Positions 59,763 through 64,000 of a stretch of 64,000 nucleotides of DNA are shown piece by piece. How positions within the stretch are numbered: position 1 is the stretch's first letter; each line of letters begins with the position of its first letter. The notes below the pieces were generated by a model. The model was given only the letters and a program-made list of their open reading frames with translations, had not been told where the DNA came from and searched no databases. The stretch comes from UJ101 sp965262705 (GTDB lineage: Bacteria; Bacteroidota; Bacteroidia; Flavobacteriales; UJ101): positions 1,054,001 through 1,118,000 of the forward strand of contig OZ253556.1 of NCBI GenBank assembly GCA_965262705.1, written 5' to 3'. The position numbers were made by a program, and so were the translations under genes.

Positions 59763-62381
59763 TTGAAACTACTTACACAATATAATCCACAGAAAACAGA
59801 AGATAAATGGTATGATTACTGGACCAAAAATAATTTTTTTCACTCGGTACCCAATCAAAGAAAGCCTTATGCACTCGTGATTCCGCCCCCTAATGTAACA
59901 GGAGTTTTGCACATGGGACACATGTTAAATAACACCTTACAAGATGTCTTAGTTCGACGCGCAAGAATGAAAGGATTGAATGCTTGTTGGGTGCCGGGTA
60001 CTGATCATGCTTCAATAGCTACAGAGGCAAAAGTTGTAGAAAAACTAAAAAAAGAGGGAATTAATAAAAAAGATTTAACACGAGAAGATTTTTTAAAACA
60101 TGCCTGGGACTGGACTCGTGAACATGGTGGAATTATATTAGAGCAATTAAAAAAACTCGGTGCTTCCTGCGATTGGGATCGAACAAAATTTACGTTAGAT
60201 ACATCTTTGTCAGATTCAGTAATTAAAGCATTTGTTAAACTGTATAACAAGGGATTGATTTACAGAGGGCACAGAATGATTAACTGGGATCCAGAAGCTA
60301 AAACGACACTTTCAGATGAAGAGGTAATTTATGTAGAAAAAGACGGTGCGTTGTACTACCTGCGCTATCCGATTGAAGGAAGTGAAGAAAAAATAATAAT
60401 TGCCACCACCCGCCCTGAGACCATTTTGGGCGATACAGCAATTTGTATCCATCCAAAAGATAAGCGGTATAAAAAATGTATAGGTAAAAAAGCAGTTGTT
60501 CCCATCGTCAATCGCTCGATTCCCATTATAGCAGATGATTATGTGGATATGGAATTCGGTACGGGATGCCTTAAAATTACACCGGCACACGATATTAACG
60601 ATAAAAAATTAGGAGAAAAATACGGCTTAAAAATCATTGATATTTTTAATGAAGATGCTACGGTAAATGCGCACGGATTACATTATGAAGGGAAAGATCG
60701 TTTTGTAGTGAGAAAAGAAATAGTCAAAGAACTAAAAGCACTGAATGCTTTAGAAAAAGTAGAATCTTACAAACATAAGATAGGGATTTCTGAACGAACA
60801 AAAGCCGTTATAGAGCCTCGTATTTCTACTCAATGGTTTTTAAAAATGAATTACCTTGCTCAAAAAGCTTTAGAAGTTGTTGAGCAAGGGAAAATTAATT
60901 TTTATCCTAAGCACTATTTTAATACATATCGCTATTGGTTAGAGAATATTCGGGATTGGAACATTTCGCGCCAGTTGTGGTGGGGGCACCGCATTCCGGC
61001 TTTTTTTTATGGCGACGGAATAAATGATTTTGTAGTAGCTGAAGAAGCCGCACAGGCACTAGAGTTAGCAAGGGAAAAAACAGAAAATGCAAATTTAAAA
61101 GCAGCAGATTTGAATCAAGAAAACGATGTTTTAGACACATGGTTTTCTTCATGGCTGTGGCCTATTTCAGTTTTTGACGGCATTAATCATCCAGATAATA
61201 AAGAGATTAATTATTATTATCCTACAACGGACTTAGTAACTGGGCCCGACATTATTTTCTTTTGGGTATCGCGAATGATTATGGCAGGAAATGAGTTTAG
61301 AAATGACGTTCCGTTTAAAAATGTTTACTTTACCGGGATTGTTCGAGATAAACAAAGAAGAAAAATGTCAAAATCGTTGGGCAACTCGCCCGATCCGATG
61401 ACACTTATAAAAAAATACGGAGCGGACGGGGTTCGTGTGGGGGTTTTACTAAGCTCCTCAGCAGGAAACGATTTGATGTTTGATGAAGATTTATGCCTGC
61501 AGGGGCGTAATTTTGCAAATAAAATATGGAATGCTTTTCGATTGGTAAAAAGCTGGGAAGTAGTTGAAAAAAATACACAGCCGGCGTATGCTGTTCAAGC
61601 AATAAAGTGGTTTGAAAATCGTCTAAATCAAGTAATTATTGAGGTGGAAAATGATTTTGAAAAATTTAGAATTTCCGATTCGCTGATGAAACTCTATAAA
61701 TTGATCTGGGATGATTTTTGCCCTGTTTATTTAGAAATAGTAAAACCGTTATACGGAGAAAGTATTGATAGAAAAACATTTGCGGAAACAATTCTCTTTT
61801 TTGAAAAGCTAATGCAATTATTACATCCTTTTATGCCTTTTTTAACCGAAGAAATTTGGCAGCAGATAGCACCCAGAAAGGCGAAGCAGTCCATTATGGT
61901 AAGTCGGTTGCATAAGTCGGTTCCCCCAGTTGAAAAAAACATTTTAGCGCGTTTTAAAGAACCCTTTCAAATCATCAGTCAGGTCAGAACCATAAGAAAA
62001 GACAGGCAAATTCATAGTAAAGAAACCTTACTATTGTTTAAACCCGAAAAAGCCGACAAACTTTTTGATGACGTGATTACCAAGTTAGCAAATGTTAAAA
62101 TTTCTAATTTAAAAGAAAAACCTGTTGGAGCGTTTAGTTTTAGAGTAGGTCAATTTGAATATTTTATCCCATTACCAGAAATTAATAAAAAGGTAGAGAA
62201 AGAAAAATTGATGCAGGAATTGCATTATTTACAAGATTTTTTAAGAATAGTTGACAAAAAACTAACCAATGAAAAATTTATGAAAAATGCCCCTGAAAAA
62301 ATCGTGAAGAACGAGCAGAAAAAACAGGCAGATACGTTGGCTAAAATTAAAATGATTAAAAATAGTCTGGAAAATATCTAA
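59763..62381 (+). CDS. valS: Valyl-tRNA synthetase
   Basis: About 872 residues. I place the start at the TTG at 59763 (giving MKLLTQYNPQKTEDKWYDYW), because the family starts shortly before YNP; an earlier TTG at 59715 adds 16 unconserved residues, and an ATG at 59755 is out of frame. Class I motifs HMGH (LHMGHMLNN) and KMSKS (RKMSKSLGNS), editing domain TTRPETILGDTAI, and the C-terminal coiled-coil arm KVEKEKLMQEL...KLTNEKFMKNAPEKIV. It charges tRNA-Val. All parts present. Confidence 0.95.
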   Translation: MKLLTQYNPQKTEDKWYDYWTKNNFFHSVPNQRKPYALVIPPPNVTGVLHMGHMLNNTLQDVLVRRARMKGLNACWVPGTDHASIATEAKVVEKLKKEGINKKDLTREDFLKHAWDWTREHGGIILEQLKKLGASCDWDRTKFTLDTSLSDSVIKAFVKLYNKGLIYRGHRMINWDPEAKTTLSDEEVIYVEKDGALYYLRYPIEGSEEKIIIATTRPETILGDTAICIHPKDKRYKKCIGKKAVVPIVNRSIPIIADDYVDMEFGTGCLKITPAHDINDKKLGEKYGLKIIDIFNEDATVNAHGLHYEGKDRFVVRKEIVKELKALNALEKVESYKHKIGISERTKAVIEPRISTQWFLKMNYLAQKALEVVEQGKINFYPKHYFNTYRYWLENIRDWNISRQLWWGHRIPAFFYGDGINDFVVAEEAAQALELAREKTENANLKAADLNQENDVLDTWFSSWLWPISVFDGINHPDNKEINYYYPTTDLVTGPDIIFFWVSRMIMAGNEFRNDVPFKNVYFTGIVRDKQRRKMSKSLGNSPDPMTLIKKYGADGVRVGVLLSSSAGNDLMFDEDLCLQGRNFANKIWNAFRLVKSWEVVEKNTQPAYAVQAIKWFENRLNQVIIEVENDFEKFRISDSLMKLYKLIWDDFCPVYLEIVKPLYGESIDRKTFAETILFFEKLMQLLHPFMPFLTEEIWQQIAPRKAKQSIMVSRLHKSVPPVEKNILARFKEPFQIISQVRTIRKDRQIHSKETLLLFKPEKADKLFDDVITKLANVKISNLKEKPVGAFSFRVGQFEYFIPLPEINKKVEKEKLMQELHYLQDFLRIVDKKLTNEKFMKNAPEKIVKNEQKKQADTLAKIKMIKNSLENI

Positions 62382-62417
62382 ACTTAACTTATAAAGGCAT
62401 TCTATAATTGATTCTTT

Positions 62418-62484
62418 TGGGCGCTCCCGCCTGACGGCGGTCGGGATACCGCTGCTATCCCTAACGCTCTCCCCGCAAAGCCCT
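62418..62484 (-). repeat. Family 2 repeat, truncated and inverted
   Basis: On the minus strand, GAGAGCGTTAGGGATAGCAG and CGGTATCCCGACCGCCGTCA, then GGCGGGAGCGCCC. The first hairpin is deleted, so the flanking parts are joined directly. Confidence 0.7.
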
Positions 62485-62608
62485 TAATCAACACAAAAAG
62501 AAGCAAGCGTTTCCTGGAAAAATATAGAACCAGGGCTTGCTTGTTGCGTTCCGCTTAAAAGAAAGAAAGCAGGGGCGGATTGAAATGTGAAAGTCTGCCT
62601 GAGCTTAG

Positions 62609-62860
62609 AGACCTTTGCAAAAAGCTTGTATTGAACTTGTCGAAACGCACTCTAACAACTGCAAGTCAATGAAGTTAAATACCGAATCAACCGTTTGGTT
62701 GTGAAGATTTTAATTTTCAGTAGCTGAGTACTTCGACTAGGCTCAGTAACCATCTGTCGAAGCTTTGAGATAATTACTGCGCAAAGTCGAAGTAAGGAAG
62801 GAGTTTTAAGCGAGATGCTTTCTTTTTTTATACTTTTTTATATGTTTTGCAAAGTTTTTT
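62609..62860 (-). mobile_element. Family 1 element with nested REP units
   Basis: Left GAGACCTTTGCAAAAAGC, interior three REP pieces (GTACTTCGACTAGGCTCAG, CATCTGTCGAAGCTTTGAG, AAAGTCGAAGTAAGGAAGG), right end TATGTTTTGCAAAGTTTT. The promoter of the next gene lies at or just after its right end. Confidence 0.65.
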
Positions 62861-62880
62861 TATCCAATTTTGTACCTTTG
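62846..62880 (+). promoter_or_regulatory. Candidate promoter of the peroxiredoxin gene, partly inside a repeat
   Basis: TTTG at 62846-62849 (within the Family 1 end TGTTTTGCAAAG) and TACCTTTG at 62873-62880, spacer 23 nt; 15 nt before the ATG. Confidence 0.4.
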
Positions 62881-62895
62881 CGAAAAAAATCACTC

Positions 62896-63447
62896 ATGAA
62901 ACGAAAAAACACTTTAATAAGCCTGTCCCTCCTGTCTCTTTTTTTTATAATACCATCTTGTCGTCCGAAGAAAAATCAGTCCTCAGCGGCTCAAGATACC
63001 GTTATCAATGCGACGAATACAAAAGTATTACAAAAAGGCATGAAAGCACCTGATTTTTCAGGAGTTACGCAACATAAAACCATTATCTCATCCAAAGATT
63101 ATCAGGGGAAAAAATATGTTTTATTCTTTTACCCTAAAGCCAATACTATTGGATGTACTGCCGAAGCCTGCAACCTACGAGATAATTACCCGGCGTTAAA
63201 AGATAAGGGATATGAAATCATAGGAGTAAGTGCCGACAGCCCGGAAGAACAAAAAAAATGGACGGATGAATATCAACTGCCGTTTCCGTTAATCGCGGAT
63301 GAAAATAAAGAAATTATTAAGGCATTTGGTGTTGGGGGCGCTTATGGAATTCATCGTACGACGTTTGTTATTAATGAAAAGGGAATCATAGAGAAGATGA
63401 TCACATCTGTGAAAGTCAAAGAACATACTGCACAGATTTTGAAGTAG
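62896..63447 (+). CDS. Peroxiredoxin, Bcp-type, lipoprotein
   Basis: 183 residues from the ATG at 62896; an upstream start at 62815 lies in repeat DNA. Signal peptide with lipobox IPSC (Cys ~18). The peroxidatic Cys is in FYPKANTIGCTAEACNLRD, with a second Cys four residues after, as in atypical two-Cys Bcp (PrxQ). The C-terminal part GIHRTTFVINEKGIIEKMI fits. It reduces peroxides with thiols. Unlike most Bcp it is lipid-anchored in the envelope. The name 'Bcp' is by motif only. Confidence 0.88.
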   Translation: MKRKNTLISLSLLSLFFIIPSCRPKKNQSSAAQDTVINATNTKVLQKGMKAPDFSGVTQHKTIISSKDYQGKKYVLFFYPKANTIGCTAEACNLRDNYPALKDKGYEIIGVSADSPEEQKKWTDEYQLPFPLIADENKEIIKAFGVGGAYGIHRTTFVINEKGIIEKMITSVKVKEHTAQILK

Positions 63448-63461
63448 ATTGAGGCTTTTAG

Positions 63462-63512
63462 CGTGCGCTGAGTTGCAGTTTTTAAAATACTTTTTGTAAA
63501 GATCTCAAAAAT
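63462..63512 (+). repeat. Family 1 scrap
   Basis: TTTTAGCGTGCGCTGAGTTG, then TTTTTGTAAAGATCTC; right after the peroxiredoxin stop. Confidence 0.45.
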
Positions 63513-63629
63513 TAATTCTTGATTACTCATTCCCGGTTTGACTTTTCGTAAATCTTACTAAAGCTAATAAAAGCCTTGCAGCAAAAATGAGTTCATCAAA
63601 TGAGAAACAGTTAAACTAATTTATTTCTT

Positions 63630-64000
63630 TTGAATAAGGCGGAACTGAGAAAAATATACCTTCAAAAAAGAAGAAATCTAAGGCAAGAAGAAGTCCGAAT
63701 GAGTAGTTTGAATCTTTTAACCCAAATGAAAGAGACCGCTATTTTTCAAAAAAAAATCTTCCATATATTTCTTCCGATTGAACACAAAAAAGAAATTTTT
63801 ACCTGGTTTATCATCAATTTTGTATGGTCAAAAGGAAAAACCATAGTGGTAAGTAAAAGTAATTTTGAAGATAAAACCATGAAGCATTTTATATTAGAAA
63901 AAGAAACCCCGTTGCGGGAAAATAGATATGGAATTCCTGAACCTGTTTCTGTTCAAAGTATAAATCCGAATCAAATAGAGGTTGTTTTTGTTCCGATGCT
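63630..64000 (+). CDS. 5-formyltetrahydrofolate cyclo-ligase (partial, cut by the window edge)
   Basis: Open from a TTG at 63630 to the window end, at least 123 residues: MNKAELRKIYLQKRRNLRQE at the start, then FLPIEHKKEIFTWFIINF and ENRYGIPEP, all typical of the family. It converts 5-formyl-THF to 5,10-methenyl-THF with ATP. I see no ATG that fits, so the TTG start is probable; the next ATG is 23 codons in. The active-site part lies outside. Confidence 0.82.
   Translation, partial: MNKAELRKIYLQKRRNLRQEEVRMSSLNLLTQMKETAIFQKKIFHIFLPIEHKKEIFTWFIINFVWSKGKTIVVSKSNFEDKTMKHFILEKETPLRENRYGIPEPVSVQSINPNQIEVVFVPM

Noticed and set aside
1..64000. tRNA, rRNA or tmRNA genes
   Set aside because: No T-loop type GGTTCRANNCC with matching acceptor stems was noticed on either strand; a tRNAscan run would be decisive.

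Overview
The window is AT-rich DNA from a Bacteroidota bacterium, most likely class Flavobacteriia. The evidence is: a type IX secretion (T9SS) C-terminal sorting domain and a T9SS plug-type protein; GLPGLI-family proteins; a PID-CTERM-like small protein; a DUF4295 gene after rpmB-rpmG; a MoxR/DUF58/Bat von Willebrand operon; and promoters of the flavobacterial form TTTG-N19..23-TAnnTTTG. Housekeeping genes are scattered among many pseudogenes, dead insertion sequences and dispersed repeats, which suggests a genome under reductive, host-associated decay. That last point is inference.

Layout. 1-5.3 kb: a minus-strand Bat/aerotolerance-type operon (moxR, DUF58, BatD-like, two VWA proteins), cut by the left edge. 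5.4-8.6 kb: a scrap yard with a broken TonB-dependent receptor, IS5-type and IS3-type transposase remnants and a truncated unknown gene. 8.6-38.1 kb: mostly intact genes (M23 peptidase, ovothiol enzyme OvoA behind a 21-G tract, LolD-like ATPase, metG, two TlpA/T9SS-related genes, clpX, tadA, tyrS, fabI, xthA, rhomboid, bioD, yicC, gmk, cmk, M48 protease, DUF4254, porin plus AtoE transporter). They are separated by copies of a TIR-bearing 145-280 bp element. 38.1-39.4 kb: a 22-bp tandem array and an IS5 remnant.

39.4-48.3 kb is the most unusual part: a TonB-dependent-receptor-like outer-membrane protein, two GLPGLI proteins, and four small secreted or lipoprotein genes. Each of the four has the same ~150-bp leader containing a conserved hairpin and one of two shared signal peptides, but the mature parts are unrelated. 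One has a bacteriocin-like Gly/Ala tail and a small membrane protein directly downstream; a second pair of that design lies at 27.4-28.2 kb.

49.2-63.4 kb: LemA/TPM genes, a decayed restriction endonuclease in front of an open DNA methyltransferase whose two ends contain repeat sequence, a T9SS plug-like protein, a broken LRR lipoprotein, rpmB-rpmG-DUF4295, a TlpA-like protein without CXXC, DUF1573, valS and a Bcp-type peroxiredoxin. The right edge cuts a 5-formyltetrahydrofolate cyclo-ligase.

Two dispersed repeat families dominate the intergenic DNA. Family 1 has termini GAGACCGTTGCA...TGCAACGGTCTC and, in three copies, a visible 5-bp target duplication, so it looks like a MITE. Family 2 (GCGTTAGGGATAGCAGCGG...) has hairpins with paired base changes between copies, as expected of a structured RNA or selected DNA hairpin. 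No tRNA, rRNA or CRISPR was found.
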